Shown here piece by piece: positions 22,061 to 33,320 of a DNA stretch of 64,000 nt. The notes below the pieces were generated by a model. The model was not told where the DNA came from and made no database searches. It saw only the letters and a program-made list of their open reading frames with translations. Within the stretch, counting starts at the first letter, position 1, and each line of letters opens with the position of its first letter. This DNA comes from Nephrocerus scutellatus (Eukaryota > Arthropoda > Insecta > Diptera > Pipunculidae), in the NCBI GenBank assembly GCA_947095585.1, contig OX352763.1:46839481-46903480 (forward strand). The letters run 5' to 3'. The position numbers were made by a program, and so were the translations under genes.

Positions 22061-22499
22061 AAGTCTTAAGTTTTTAAATTTGAGAGCAGGGTATAGGATA
22101 GGAAAGACAAAATACGATTTAAAGAGATAAGATACACCTGATAGCAAATGATGGCCGCTTTTTTACATTCCAGGGTGATAATGTGAACTATGTATCGCTT
22201 GAGATTGCAAAGGGCGAGTGCATAGAAAATAACGAGATATCTGAACCTTGTGTATTTTTATTTCTGCGGAACTTAAGTTCCTCAAAATATTGTCATCAGG
22301 ACTTGCCTTTGCTTTTTTGAGTTATCGGTAGAAACGTGCTCTTACAATATTTAATCTTTGCATCAAAGCTTTAGAGTTTTTCCCAGGTTATTCTTTGTTT
22401 GTTTCAGTCTTTGAAAAGATGAGCCACTGTTCAGTTTTGTCTTAAAAAACTATCATTCGCACCAAAAATTAAATGCACTGTTGTTAAATTGCAATATGA

Positions 22500-23605
22500 G
22501 ATGTCTATGCACGTGTCTTTAATGACTGCAGATCATACAAAATGCGGAAACACAGAATCAGGCAATTCATTCCACATAACTATTGTGCGGCTAAGGAAGG
22601 AATCTCTAAATTGGTTAGTACGTCCGAAGAGAGGCATAATGGCTGATCCGTGGGCTCGAGTTGAGGCACGGGTATTACGGATGGGTTCAAGAATGGGCGG
22701 GATGCACCTGGATATTTCTTTTTAAAAGCTTGTAGAAAAAGCGATAAAACAGTGACAAGCCAGTAACATTCCTACGATGTTCAAGCGATTCGATTGTTTT
22801 CGCGATATTTGTGTCACCAATAAGTTTTGAATTCTGTCCAGTAGATGCAATGTGTTGTTGGGGGCACCTGCCCAGACGATACAATTGTATTCAAGTTTAG
22901 AGATAATATATGCCTTGGAAATAGTAGCCAGATCTGAAGGAGTGAAGTACATTTTGCACCGCTTTAGGAAACCCAAACATCTCGCACCATTCTTGGCGAT
23001 GGCAAGTATGTGGTCGTTCCAACGGACGCACATATCGAGAATTAAGAGTTTTTCAGTTTCTTTGATGCAAGATCCCTTCATGGATAAAGGTTGTGGGCAG
23101 AAGACAGCATTGGGTTGTAGATGTATACTCAATCCCCACCTTGTTGTCAAGATCAGAATTTAACAACATACCTTGTGGTTCAAGTTCCACTTGCGATGTA
23201 GAGGGCCATGCATAAAGCGTGCAATCATATAAAAGGCTAAGACTGCTGTCGTCAGCAAAAGAATGAAATGGGAAGTAGCGAATAGGAGAGGGAAATAAAA
23301 GAGAAAGAGTGTCGAAGACAAAATAGAGCATTTTGAAATACCGGCGTTTTTGCGGTGAACATTGAATTTGAACCGTACAATACGACCTGGATTAAACGGC
23401 CAGAAAGGTAGTAAGTAGCAAGCAGGGCGTTATCAATTTCATAGGCATTCATTTTCGACAAAAGAGCATGATGCCAGACTCTGTCAAATGCATTGAAGAA
23501 ATGAAATGAAAGAAATGGAAAAGCCTGTGCAGTGACAATGCCAACGTTGAAGAAAGCCTCTTCAAAACTACAGCGGGAATACCATCAAATCCAGCAGATA
23601 GTTAT
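22500..23605 (-). pseudogene. LINE reverse transcriptase, deleted copy
   Basis: From 23605 downward on the minus strand: SAGFDGIPAVVLKRLSS, then LSGRLIQVVLYGSNSMF (RT palm), HSFADDSSL (catalytic block, about 23255), VRWNDHILAIAKNGARCLGF and LKRCKMYFTPSDLATISK (thumb), IESLEHRRNV, and TIVMWNELPDSVFP near 22555. Segments are missing between motifs, and the frame changes several times. Same general family as the LINE at 4665-6615. Confidence 0.75.
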
Positions 23606-23800
23606 GTGGAATGAATTGCCAGATTCTGTGTTTCCGCATTTATATGATCTGCAGTCGTTTAAGTCGTTTTCAAGACACGCGTGCATAGACATCTCATCTT
23701 TTCCTCTCCCTAATTTCCTAACGCCCGCGCTGTGCTAAGCATTATAAGGGTGCAAACCCCTTTAGAGTGTGTACATTACAAAAAAAATAAAAATTTATGA
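23606..23800 (+). pseudogene. LINE 3' end, opposite strand to its neighbour
   Basis: The plus strand reads IVMWNELPDSVFPHLYDLQS then FKSFSRHACIDISSF, the same C-terminus found in the minus-strand copy at about 22500-22600. After the stop come TTAGAGTGTGTACATTAC and an A-rich tail at 23780-23800, the expected 3' end of a LINE. The two copies abut near 23605. Confidence 0.65.
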
Positions 23801-25690
23801 TTTAAAAACATAAGATTAAGTTTTTTGGTTATAGAGCTCTGTTAGTTTACAACACATGACACCGTCCAAAACACAGCAACATTGTTTATAACTTGAGGCT
23901 TGACCTACAAAAAAAGTTTTCAACCTGCCAACAGACGCCAAAAAACATGTTTTCCAACAATGTTTGTCGTCTGTATACTGTTTTCGGCCCGTTGTACAAT
24001 TTAACTAAGCTAAGCGAATAAACATAGGTTAGATAAGTTTAGTTTAGTTTACTAGAGTTCTACGTTGCATATTTCAGCTAATAACTTTGCTCACACATAG
24101 ATCGCTTTTACCTATTTGTATTTTTGACGGACTAGTAAGGTTTGTTATCGATATCAATGTCGGCTAAGTAGAGTTAAGATTTCTCTCTTCTAGGCTTAGT
24201 TTGCCTTTCAATTTGCAGACTGTACCCGTACGGTTTGATTTTGTGTGCCAATTCCAATTGCAAAATTTTGCATCCGACACTGTAGCTTTGCTACCAGTCA
24301 GCAATTGACGAGTAAGGTTTCGCAAGATAACTAATTTCTCAGGAAATTTTCTGTAAACTATTTTGCTTTCAAAGTCTACGTTTGTTCACAGTAAAACTGG
24401 AAGTTGCAGATAACTCACGAATTAATCTGTCAATTGGATAACTTCTAGACTTAGAAATAGGAAACAATACAAAATAATAAACCATGTTCCTAAGCAGGTA
24501 AAATTCTTAAAAGGCTATTTACGCTTGAGATACCATCTCAATAAGCAGAACCTGTCTCCAAAGGCAAAATACCGTATCTCCGTAGAACAGACAAAAATAT
24601 CAGACCACAATTTCTGTGTACGGATATCTAGATATTAGACCTTCATCCCTCATGAAGTTCAGAAACTAACACTTAAATATACTCACTTTTTTTAGGAAAA
24701 TGGTACGCATTCTAGTTTACAAAGAAAAAAAGCTATACTACCTTACCTTTGATACAACAGAACATAGTATGCGGTATCTACGATTGAAAAAGAAAATATT
24801 TATTATATAAAAATATTTACTATACCAGCAACTATTGGACAGCTGATCTAGAAGTATATAAAATCTCTAGTAAATACATACTTTTTAATTGCACAGCATG
24901 TCAAAGAGTCGGATTTTATCCATGATAATTAAAGAAATTTTATTTATGCAACAACGTTAGTTGTACAAATACACAGGAAAAATATTTATACATTTGTAAA
25001 AATTTATAATCTTGCAACAATAAAAAACATAAAAATAGTTAAATGTAGATTAAGAATACCTACGTTTAAAGACGCCGACAGTCGGCACAGATCAGCATGG
25101 TATATAAAACAAATTGAAGTGTTGGCAATATTGATCTATGTGTGTTGCACAAGTTGGGTTAACATTATATATATATATTCTTTAATGCAAAAATAAAAAA
25201 AACATTCAGTTAAAAGGACATAAATTAAGGAAGACAACTGTCGGGCACGGATCACCACACACCACGGTTTTTACAACGAGGCGTTGACAATATTGGTATA
25301 TGTTGCAGAAGTTGGGAAGCAAATCTTTTGCCTATTAAGAATTAACTGTTGGTATATCGTATCCAGACTATCAGACTATGCTGGTTATTAATTACTTAAT
25401 ATCGACAACAAAATTTTTTTGAGTACAGGAAAGCACTGACTATTTACGTTAATATTTCATAAGTACAGATACAGAAATTTTATCGTATAGAAAACTATGA
25501 AAGATGTACTAGGTTATGTTCTCTTAACAAGTAATTTTAACCCTTACCTTTATTAACAAATTGGACAAACTAATATCTTAAAACTGTTTTATTATTTTTG
25601 CGTTTACTATATTGTTTTTCCTATCCCGAGCTAATTTTCTAGGTTCTTCACTGAAAAGTTAAACACGTGTCTTCGGTACCTTTTCCTTTC
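23801..25690. other. AT-rich intergenic DNA, no gene seen
   Basis: Only short ORFs; one diverged direct repeat (25018-25325) listed separately. No protein motif recognised. Confidence 0.45.
25018..25325 (+). repeat. Diverged direct repeat, about 165-bp spacing
   Basis: GACAGTCGGCACAGATCA...GTTGGCAATATTG...CACAAGTTGGG (about 25077-25158) recurs as CTGTCGGGCACGGATCAC...GTTGACAATATTG...CAGAAGTTGGG (about 25240-25317). Preceding A-rich parts also align. Confidence 0.55.
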
Positions 25691-25700
25691 AATACCGATT

Positions 25701-25710
25701 TATATATAAG
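25701..25710 (+). promoter_or_regulatory. TATA-like box upstream of a possible small exon
   Basis: TATATATAAG lies about 33 bp before ATG at 25743. In AT-rich DNA such a match is expected by chance, so it only gains weight from the good ATG context (CAACATGG) that follows. Confidence 0.25.
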
Positions 25711-25742
25711 CATTTAAGCAAGCATAAGCATACAATAACAAC

Positions 25743-25810
25743 ATGGCCGGTGAAGCCGAGAAAACGAGGATTGAGAAAAGAAATCGAACAAATCCGAATT
25801 GCGATGATAG
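25743..25810 (+). other. Possible first coding exon of an unknown small gene
   Basis: ATG in a favourable insect context opens MAGEAEKTRIEKRNRTNPNC, then D-D, followed by a donor-like AG|GTAGGG at 25811. The composition is more GC-rich and protein-like than the surroundings. I found no second exon in matching phase, and I do not recognise the peptide. Speculative. Confidence 0.2.
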
Positions 25811-27048
25811 GTAGGGAACAGTGTGACCAAATTCACTGCCTTTTTACTATTTACACATTTCAGTACTAGAAATTTTACCATCTGATTCAAAATTTGAATT
25901 AAAAATTTACAAACATAAATTAATTAGAATGTTGTAAAATAATAAATATTACAGATGAATTTTTGGGTGAGGGAACGGCACGTGATTATCATGGATAACG
26001 TGACCAAAAAGGCAATAGAAAATTTATTTTAAATTAATCCAGTCCAAATTGTCCAGTGCAAATTGAGTAAAAAACGCCTAAAAATTATTTTTTACACGAC
26101 CATAGACAAAAGTGATTGTTTTCTACGCTATAACCTACCCTTGAAAGTAGGCATTATTCACACTAGAGTGTTAACATAGAAAATACACATTCGCACAGTA
26201 GTTTGGCATTGCGTATGAGCAGTTTAGCAGAGAAAATGTTTTCGTCGTGTGAAAAATAGCGTACATTACTCTCTGAAAAGAGCTTATCGTGCAATATAAT
26301 TTACTTTATCGTATTGATAGTGGCGTGATATAATTTGTTCCTCAATTTTTAAATAAAGCTGCATTTATTGGCAAAGGAATAGGAATAGGATTCCAATCTC
26401 TTTTTCCCACAACATATTAACATATTTTTTAAAGAATTAAATTTCCTTAATTCTCCGCAAATAAAATTAAATAAAAACAAACGCTTTCTACTAATTTCCA
26501 ATTTCAACAAAAATAACAGAAACGAAAAAATATTAAACATCATAACAAAAACTAAAAATATTTAAAAAAAACTACTTGCTCAATGCATTTACCGATACGA
26601 TGCACCTGTTTAGGGTTTGTGGAATTTTGTCTGTTCTTTGAAATGAACTGGAACGCAATTCTGATGAGTTAACTGAATTGACATTTTTATTTATGCATTC
26701 ATTTTTTAAAGTGATTATTTTTTGGTAAAGATACGCATATGGTACTATTATGCGGATCTTATCAGGCATAACTGATAAATATTTATTTGTTTATATTTTT
26801 ATATAAAAGTTTTTTTGTATTTACTTGTTTAATGTTACATCTAGGCCTAACTTTGTACTATACTGCTATAAAATGACAATTTGTTGTGAGTTTTAAAATG
26901 TGATTCTGATGATGTGACTTTTTCCAAATGTCACAAGATAATGACAACTCGAACAAAATTATTATTGCTTTAGTTTTCGGTGATAGTTTCGGGTTAGTTT
27001 TTAGTCAAACTATTATATAAAATTGTTTGAGTATACTTTATTAATTTT
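25811..27048. other. AT-rich DNA, no gene seen
   Basis: Only chance-length ORFs. Could be intron if the putative exon at 25743 is real. Confidence 0.4.
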
Positions 27049-27450
27049 TAAATTCTCTATATAAACATCGCGTGCCCGTGCCTGGCTGGTCAGTTCTTTT
27101 GATGAATTTTTAACCCACTTCCTATAGCCCGATTTTATTCAAACTTTTCACGCACTTTTTTTCCATGACAACACTATTCTATTAAAATTTGAGACTCTAG
27201 GGCCGCCGGGTCGGGGGGCTCCAATACAAAGTTTCTTCCATAAAGTGGCATCAGATCATGTTGTATTGACTGCGTTCTGTGTACGCTGGTGCGCTGTGAG
27301 CAGCGCTGCTTGATTTACGATTGGGGCTGTATTGTTTTGGGTTGCAGTGCTTCGCATGTTTTTATTTTTCAGTATTTATAGTGGAATTCAGTATACTTTT
27401 GGTTATTGGAGAATTTACATGAATAATTTGTATGTGTGGTTTTTTTAATA
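27049..27450 (-). repeat. Dispersed AAATTCTCTA...TAGAGAATTT repeat, minus orientation
   Basis: Begins TAAATTCTCTATATAAACATCGCGTGCCCGTG (read in two parts here for length only) and includes AGCCCGATTTTATTCAAACT. It ends with GGAGAATTTAC near 27417 and a GTGTGGTTTTT tail. Shares a long GC-richer interior with 31001-31456. Confidence 0.7.
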
Positions 27451-28396
27451 ATTATTTTGTTACAATTAAAAATTATGTTTAAAAATTATGTTTATATAGC
27501 TTATATAGCTTTTTTATATAGCTTCTGAAATTGAGTGTGCATCGGGCTTCAAATACGCGACAACTGCTGTTTATTTTATACATACAAGAAAATATATTTT
27601 TAGGGGCATTAACCTTTTTACGTTTTTTGAGTGGGAGCTCTTTCATACAGCATAGTAAGCCTGGTCCACCTCGTTTTTTGGTTTCCTAATACAAATGTGC
27701 GTACCATCTACTTCCCAATCACACCCGGAAACCCGTATTATAAAAAAAACGAAAAATATTTAGAATAATTAAGAAATGGTTACAAATCCTACAACTTACT
27801 TTTGTTTCGTTTCATTCCTTTTCTCTTCATTGAGAGGAAACTTTATGAGTTGGTCCCACAAATGGCTAGGTATGATTAAGCTTACTTTAAAACTACACCT
27901 AGATACCAAGGTTTGAGATTCGCACTTAAAAAATCCAGTAACAAAATTAAAATTTTATTGGATACATTTCTGCATTTTTTTTTATAGAAATACGAACCAT
28001 TGGAAAAAAATGATTGCGGTTGCGGCAAAAATTATTGTGATAGGGGAAAGTGCATGGTGAGTATATTCTTGTGCATATGTTGGACAAGTCTGCCAACATT
28101 TACCTGCATCATGCTTTTATGAACCCGAAAAATTCGTAAAAATTTAACTTCCGTCTTGCAGTTGAAAGGGTCGCTCATATTCTCAGATTACGCTTAATTT
28201 TTGTCAGTCTTCTGAAATTAAATTAATAATGAAACTGGTTAAAATTATAAATCGAAGATGAACAACAAGAACATTTAAGTTTTTTAATAAAAAAACATCA
28301 TCAAAATTTTTATATACAAAAAATATAGTACATATACACATCCTTTTTTTAAAAAGAAAAACAATAAAGTTTAACCAAATATTATTTTTTCTTATA
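27451..28396. other. AT-rich DNA, one possible splice-bounded Cys-rich segment
   Basis: Apart from 27988-28056, listed separately, nothing was recognised. Confidence 0.35.
27988..28056 (+). other. Splice-bounded Cys-rich open segment, uncertain
   Basis: A pyrimidine-rich acceptor (TTTTTTTTATAG) and a donor (ATG|GTGAGT) bracket 69 bases. In one frame these read KYEPLEKNDCGCGKNYC then DRGKCM. Five cysteines in 16 residues is unusual, but there is no matching neighbour exon and the exon at 25743 would enter in another phase. May be chance. Confidence 0.15.
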
Positions 28397-29705
28397 ACGG
28401 GTGTTTTTTTTAAGAGGTTGCCGATTTTTTTTTTGAATAAAACACATATAAAATTATGAAATGACCAAAATTTTTTTTTATTTGGTAGATAATTTTTTGG
28501 CATTTAACATTTAAACACAATTTCTGGCATATGGCTACCACGACTATTTTTCACAAATGTCATTCTGGAGGTCCAATTTTCCAGCACTTTTTCAAGCATT
28601 TGAGGGCGTATGTCAGCAATGACACGTTGAATATTGGTTTCCAAAGCGTCAATCGATTGAGGTTTATCCACATAAACCAATGACTTCACGTATCCCCACA
28701 AAAAGTAATCGAGTGGCGTCAAATCGCACGAACGCGGAGGCCAATTCACCGGACCATTTCTCGAAATAATGTTGTCGTTGAAAGTTTCTTTCAATAAGTC
28801 GATTGTTTCACGTGCTGTATGGCAAGTGGCACCATCTTGTTGAAACCACATTTCATCCATATCCATATCTTCAAGATTTGACAACAAAAACTCATTTAAC
28901 ATGGTTCTGTATCGATTTCCATTCACGGTAACGCGTCGTCCTTCCTCATTTTTAAAGAAATATGGACCGATGATCCCACCAGCCCATAGACCGCACCAAA
29001 CAGTACATTTATCAGGATGCATTGGTAATTCTTGAACGGCGTGTGGATTATCTTTGCTCCAAATGCGACAATTTTGTTTGTTGACGTATCCGTATCGTAA
29101 CAAAAAATGCGCCTCATCACTGAAGAGAATTTTACGGTAAAAAAATGGATCTTCGTTCAATTGATTTAACGACCAATCACTGAATTCACGGCGCAAACGA
29201 TGGTCGTGTGGCTTTAATTCTTGCACCAATTGAATTTTGTATGGCACCAAACCCAAATCTTTACGTAAAATTTTCCATAAAGTCGATGGACAAAGTCCAA
29301 TTTGCTGAGCACGACGACGAATCGATAAATTGTCGTTTTCTTCGACACTGGCCTCAACGACAGCAATATTTTCTTCTGTACGAACTCTTCTCATTCTTGT
29401 CGGTGGCTTGGCATCCAAAAGAGTGAATGTAGACCGAAATTTGGTAATTACGTTCTTTATGGTGGTCTCTGACGGACGATTATGTGCACCATAAAATTCA
29501 CGAAGTGCTCTATAAACATTTTTAATTGAACACTGATTTTGAAAATAAATTTCCACGATTTGAAAACGTTGTTCTGGAGTTAACCTATTCATAATGATTT
29601 GCCAAACAATACTGAGTAGAAATGCCACTTTGAGCTGTCAAAACAACTGTCATAAAATAAAACGACATCTATCGGAAAAACAAACCTCCTAAAAAAAACA
29701 CCCTT
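28397..29705 (-). mobile_element. Mariner-like (IS630/Tc1/mariner) element, about 1.3 kb
   Basis: Inverted ends: left GGGTGTTTTTTTTAAGAGGTT (28399 on; 21 bases given as read), right on the minus strand GGGTGTTTTTTTTAGGAGGT (from 29703). Both ends are preceded outward by TATAA(C/A), consistent with a TA target. The element carries one long transposase ORF. Ends and ORF look little decayed, so it is probably a recent insertion. Confidence 0.85.
28504..29592 (-). CDS. Mariner-like transposase, uninterrupted
   Basis: Cut-and-paste transposase acting on the element ends. I choose the Met at 29592 (MNRLTPEQRFQIVEIYF), giving 362 residues, because the helix-turn-helix normally begins there. An in-frame Met at 29628 would add 12. 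The order is HTH 1 (about 1-60), HTH 2 (about 85-125, LSIRRRAQQIGLCPSTLWKI), then the DDE/D nuclease: SDEAHF, FQQDGATCHTAR and RSCDLTPLDYFLWGYVKS. The second and third Asp are separated by 36 residues, so it is not a classical DD34D mariner. The subfamily needs a tree. No stop or frameshift is present in the ORF, and length is normal for the superfamily. It may be able to encode an active enzyme. Confidence 0.92.
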   Translation of the reverse strand: MNRLTPEQRFQIVEIYFQNQCSIKNVYRALREFYGAHNRPSETTIKNVITKFRSTFTLLDAKPPTRMRRVRTEENIAVVEASVEENDNLSIRRRAQQIGLCPSTLWKILRKDLGLVPYKIQLVQELKPHDHRLRREFSDWSLNQLNEDPFFYRKILFSDEAHFLLRYGYVNKQNCRIWSKDNPHAVQELPMHPDKCTVWCGLWAGGIIGPYFFKNEEGRRVTVNGNRYRTMLNEFLLSNLEDMDMDEMWFQQDGATCHTARETIDLLKETFNDNIISRNGPVNWPPRSCDLTPLDYFLWGYVKSLVYVDKPQSIDALETNIQRVIADIRPQMLEKVLENWTSRMTFVKNSRGSHMPEIVFKC

Positions 29706-31000
29706 TATAAACAACATAGAACACGAGCGCTTGATACAAAATGAGAAATGCCATTAAGATTAACCTTAAAATATAACTGCGGTAAACTAGAATTTCAACT
29801 ACTGTAAACTGCTGCAAATGTCATAACTCATTTCATCAGAATCGCAAATTTTCAGTTACTATATTTTGTACTAATAACAAAATGTCAGGAAAAATTGTCA
29901 TTTAATCAGAATTATGAAAAATATTAGCTATGGCGCAGAATTGAATTGATGCAGAGACAACCAATACTTTGCACTTCAATAAAATTTGGAAATATTCCCA
30001 CAATTTTGTTCTGATTTAATAAGTTCTTCATTTTTTTCCTTTTTAATTCAATTCCCACGAACTAGGAAAAAATCTACGACTTGAACAAGGAACAAGCAAA
30101 GTGACAATTAAAATTAACTCTATTGGTTAGGTTTCTAATTAAAAGCACAATGGAATTATTTTATTCCTACAAAAAGCTTGAACAAAATTATTTCGAGTGC
30201 ATGGCATTGTTGTAAATTTTTTTGCTTAGTCGTATTCCGGTACCAATATAATGCGGCTATTATTGTAAAATTATTTTATTTCAATTACAATAAAATGCAG
30301 CTTGTATTGTAAAAGGTCACTGCACGACTGTGAAGAGAGAACTACATTTCGGAAAAGTAATTTTCAAAAAAAGATTTCAATATTAGCGGACATTTTATTA
30401 AATTCAAAAACTTCTGTCTTGAATGGACATAGATTTTTTCATAAAAACTCTACCCCAGAGCGCGCTCGACCGCAGAACATTTCAAAAGGGAAATCGAACA
30501 CGAAAGGCGAAAATCTTTTGTTTACATTTTTTTGCATCTGTTGTTGTTGTGCTAGTATAAAGAAATTATTAAGAGCTGTTTTAGCCCTACGGTAGAGTCG
30601 TTTTGAAGGGAAAACGAACAACTTGACGGCAAAAAAAAAAACTGTGGCAGAATGTTACGAAAAAAAATTAACAAGAGTTTTTAAATTCTTTGCACAGCAG
30701 GTATTAGAGCGGGCCAACAAGTTTTGCTTTAGCCAAAAATTCTTAGAAATGTCAATACGCACAGAGGCAGAGAAAGAGAAGAACTATTCGTCTCATATAG
30801 TCATAAAGGTAGCAGAAGAGTCAGAAGCTGTGGTCTTCAGCAGCCCGCAGCCAGTGTTTGGTGGCAGCGTTATGCATTTTCTGCGTGCAATGTGAGGTGA
30901 GGTTTTTAGTGTACAATTGTGTCACACAAAATAATGGGCTACGCTGTGCAAGGCTTTGCTGGACTGTGATGCTAGAATGTGAGCCTAGACTAAGATAGTT
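29706..31000. other. No recognised gene; one dispersed repeat
   Basis: Contains the repeat at 30312-30412 and short plus-strand ORFs (for instance 30623-30895) that show no family motif and are probably chance. Confidence 0.35.
30312..30412 (+). repeat. Dispersed repeat, copy 2 (pair at 21066-21165)
   Basis: CACTGCACGACTGTGAA, CTACATTTCGGAAAA and TTTTATTAAATTCAAAAACT match the copy at 21066-21165. A TAAAATGCAGCTT end resembling the small MITE family lies just upstream at 30290. Confidence 0.65.
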
Positions 31001-31456
31001 TTTAATTCTCTATATTAACTTTGCGTACCCGTGGCTTGCGGACTGGCTGGCTGGTAAGATCGTGCGATCAATATTTAACCCACTTCCCAAAGCCCGATTT
31101 TATTGAAATTTTGCGCACATGTATATATCCTGTGACAATACTTTCTATTAAAATGTTGGAGGGCTCCCATACAGATTTTTTTCCCCGGCATCAGATGATT
31201 TCATACTATAATGACTGTGTTCTGTGTGCGTTGTGCACTATGCGCTGTGCTCTTTGGGCAGCGCTGCTTGCTGTACGATTGGTGTTGTTTTGTTGTTGGG
31301 TTGCAGTGCTTTGTATGTGTTTTTATATTTCAGCATTGCTTACTTTACGATTGGTGTTGGTTTTGTATGGGTTTTTATATTTCAGCATTTATAGTGGAAT
31401 TCAATATACTTTTGGTTATTAGGGAATTTATATGAAACATTTTGATGGGTTGTTTT
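31001..31456 (-). repeat. Dispersed AAATTCTCTA...TAGAGAATTT repeat, minus orientation
   Basis: Contains AATTCTCTATATTAACTTTG at 31004, CCACTTCCCAAAGCCCGATT, and near its end TGGAATTCAATATACTTTTG and GGGAATTTATATG, followed by GGGTTGTTTT. It shares the same order of blocks with 27049-27450. A short interior segment (TTGCTTACTTTACGATTGGT) is duplicated. The 133-codon ORF across it is not a recognised protein. Confidence 0.7.
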
Positions 31457-31499
31457 TTATTTTTAATTATTTATTTATTTCATCCAAAAATCCTCTGTT
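31457..31499. other. Spacer
   Basis: Short AT-rich spacer between two repeats. Confidence 0.3.
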
Positions 31500-31908
31500 A
31501 CCGGCTTTACACCGTGCATACTTTATTATCAAAATAGTATAATAGTAATAAAGTATGCGGTGTAAAACCAAACGTCAATAATATAATATCATAATAAAGT
31601 ATCTCGATATAATAGCTATCAAAAATAAAGTATGTAGTATAAAAAATTTTTACGGTATAACGACAGTAAAATGGAAAATAAGAAAAAAACTCGAGGTAAA
31701 ATCAAAAACACAACTGCTTGCTTATTTCGATTTAATTATTAATGACATATTGCACTCAAACATGTATAATATTAATTTTAGCTTACTTCAGACCAAAAAA
31801 CATTAACTGAATTTAACTTCATCTCATGCGGTGTAAAATCGAATATGGTAGGTAGTATAATAGTATAATACTAATTTGATAATAAAGTATGCACGGTGTA
31901 AAGTCGGT
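31500..31908. mobile_element. 409-bp foldback/MITE element
   Basis: The left end ACCGGCTTTACACCGTGCAT continues ACTTTATTATCAAA. The right end on the minus strand reads ACCGACTTTACACCGTGCAT and then ACTTTATTATCAAA, so about 34 bp are inverted with one mismatch. Inner inverted blocks (AATAAAGTATGCGGTGTAAA at 31546) allow each end to fold on itself. No coding capacity. No convincing target duplication is seen. Confidence 0.8.
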
Positions 31909-32234
31909 CATAATGTGTTTGTAATCAAATAAAGAACAAGCTATATTAGTATTTGTATAAATGACCTGATAGCGTTGCTCAAAATATTTATTATTTTTTT
32001 ATCTAGCAATAATTTTTTTTACTTTAAAATTTTAATGGTTATTCCTCCTTTTTTCCTTTAAAAGGAAAGTATCGAAAACCTTTAAATCAATTTTTTTGGT
32101 TATTACTTAAAACTACTTAAAAATAGCCAACAAAACAAAAAATACAAATGTAAGTAAAACTTTCGCATAACGTTGGCAGTCTCGTGCTTCCGGCCCAGTT
32201 GGACTGAGAAAGCTGTCACAAATGCCACTGCTAA

Positions 32235-32500
32235 CTTAGAGCGTGGCCACACAGGCATGGTTGGGACTGCAGGAAGGAACTCACTTTTCACTTTCCGACT
32301 CGCTTTTTGCGACGTGTGTATCTTCGATGACAACACTCTTTATAAAAATTTTAAGTGATCGTGTCACATGGCCGAGGGTCCCCATATAAATTTTTTCTAA
32401 ATTTACCCGATTCTATTCAAACTTTGCACACATATTTAACTTCGATTAGATAATTTTCATAAAAAATTTAATTTGTATGGGTTGTCTTTTTTGTTATTGG
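32235..32500 (-). repeat. Mixed repeat fragment (MITE end plus dispersed repeat)
   Basis: AGAGCGTGGCCACACAGGC at 32238 equals the end of the MITE at 62613. From about 32335, GATGACAACACTCTTTATAA, GGTCCCCATATAAAT and TATTCAAACTTTGCACACAT are blocks of the dispersed repeat seen at 27049, followed by GGGTTGTCTTTT. Both are partial. A TACTTTATTATCAAAACT piece at 32726 resembles the foldback end at 31500. Confidence 0.5.
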
Positions 32501-32761
32501 AAAAACCTTTCATGTTTTCCAACAATTCGGGAAGTAGAGATTATTGTTCAAGTTATTATAAATGACTCAGTATTTCCGTATGATCGGCCGAAAGGTGTTT
32601 TAACACGATATTGGGAATGAACGCTCAACAACTTAACTCCAACACTACAAAAAAACCACATAGCAGATAGAAATGGGTGTTTAGCTGCGCTTTTTGATAT
32701 GCCACATCTTTGGCAAGTGTGTATACTTTATTATCAAAACTTTTATTTGAAAAATGTGAAA

Positions 32762-33112
32762 CAGTAGCCGTGTTTTTTATGTCGGAGAAATCGAAGAAAT
32801 CCGAGTTCCGAGATATCCGATTATGTTTTCTCTGATCAGATCTGTCATATCAAAAAAATTATCTGTTGTGTTTTTTTTAGTATCAGAGAAAAGTTTTATT
32901 TCTCAACTTAATGCTCCATAGTAGTCGACATGTCTCATGTTTAAAGAAACAAGCAACTACAGCTGCCAAGCAATGTTCTGTATATTTTTTCAGAGTAAAA
33001 AGATAAAAAGAGAAAGAAAAGAATTATCTAAGCGTAAAAAAGAACGCTTCTGAATTCTGACAGGTAAATCATCTCTCCGATAACTCCGAGATCAAAAAAG
33101 AACACAGCCAGT
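32762..33112. mobile_element. 350-bp MITE candidate
   Basis: The left end CAGTAGCCGTGTTTTTT...TCGGAGAAATCGAAGA and the right end on the minus strand CTGGCTGTGTTCTTTTTT...CGGAGTTATCGGAGA are inverted but diverged. The interior is non-coding. The superfamily is undetermined. Confidence 0.45.
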
Positions 33113-33271
33113 ATGTGTGCCGATATTATTTCTAGACTAGACGAAGTAGGTTTATGTCCGAATTGCAAGACATCACTTCATCTAACTTTTCAATGCCATT
33201 TTTTTGGCATTTTTTAATTTCGGCTATATACTACTATAACTCGCTATAGTAATAATACAAATAATTATATT

Positions 33272-33297
33272 CAGCTTCTTAGTAGGTGCGAGTGCGT
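33272..33297. repeat. Left arm of a 26-bp inverted repeat flanking the BEL cluster
   Basis: CAGCTTCTTAGTAGGTGCGA (then GTGCGT) is inverted at 44899-44924 with 24 of 26 matches. With the BEL insertion removed, the arms lie about 43 bp apart, so the outer BEL element entered the loop of a hairpin-forming element. Confidence 0.75.
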
Positions 33298-33320
33298 TTT
33301 CGACATTTTCGCATTGTTAT

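Noticed and set aside
30623..30895. 90-codon ORF MTAKKKTVAECYEKK...
   Set aside because: No recognised domain, no splice context or conserved copy; likely chance.
31021..31422. 133-codon plus-strand ORF with Cys-rich, hydrophobic sequence
   Set aside because: It lies inside a dispersed repeat that is not coding in its other copies; no family motif.
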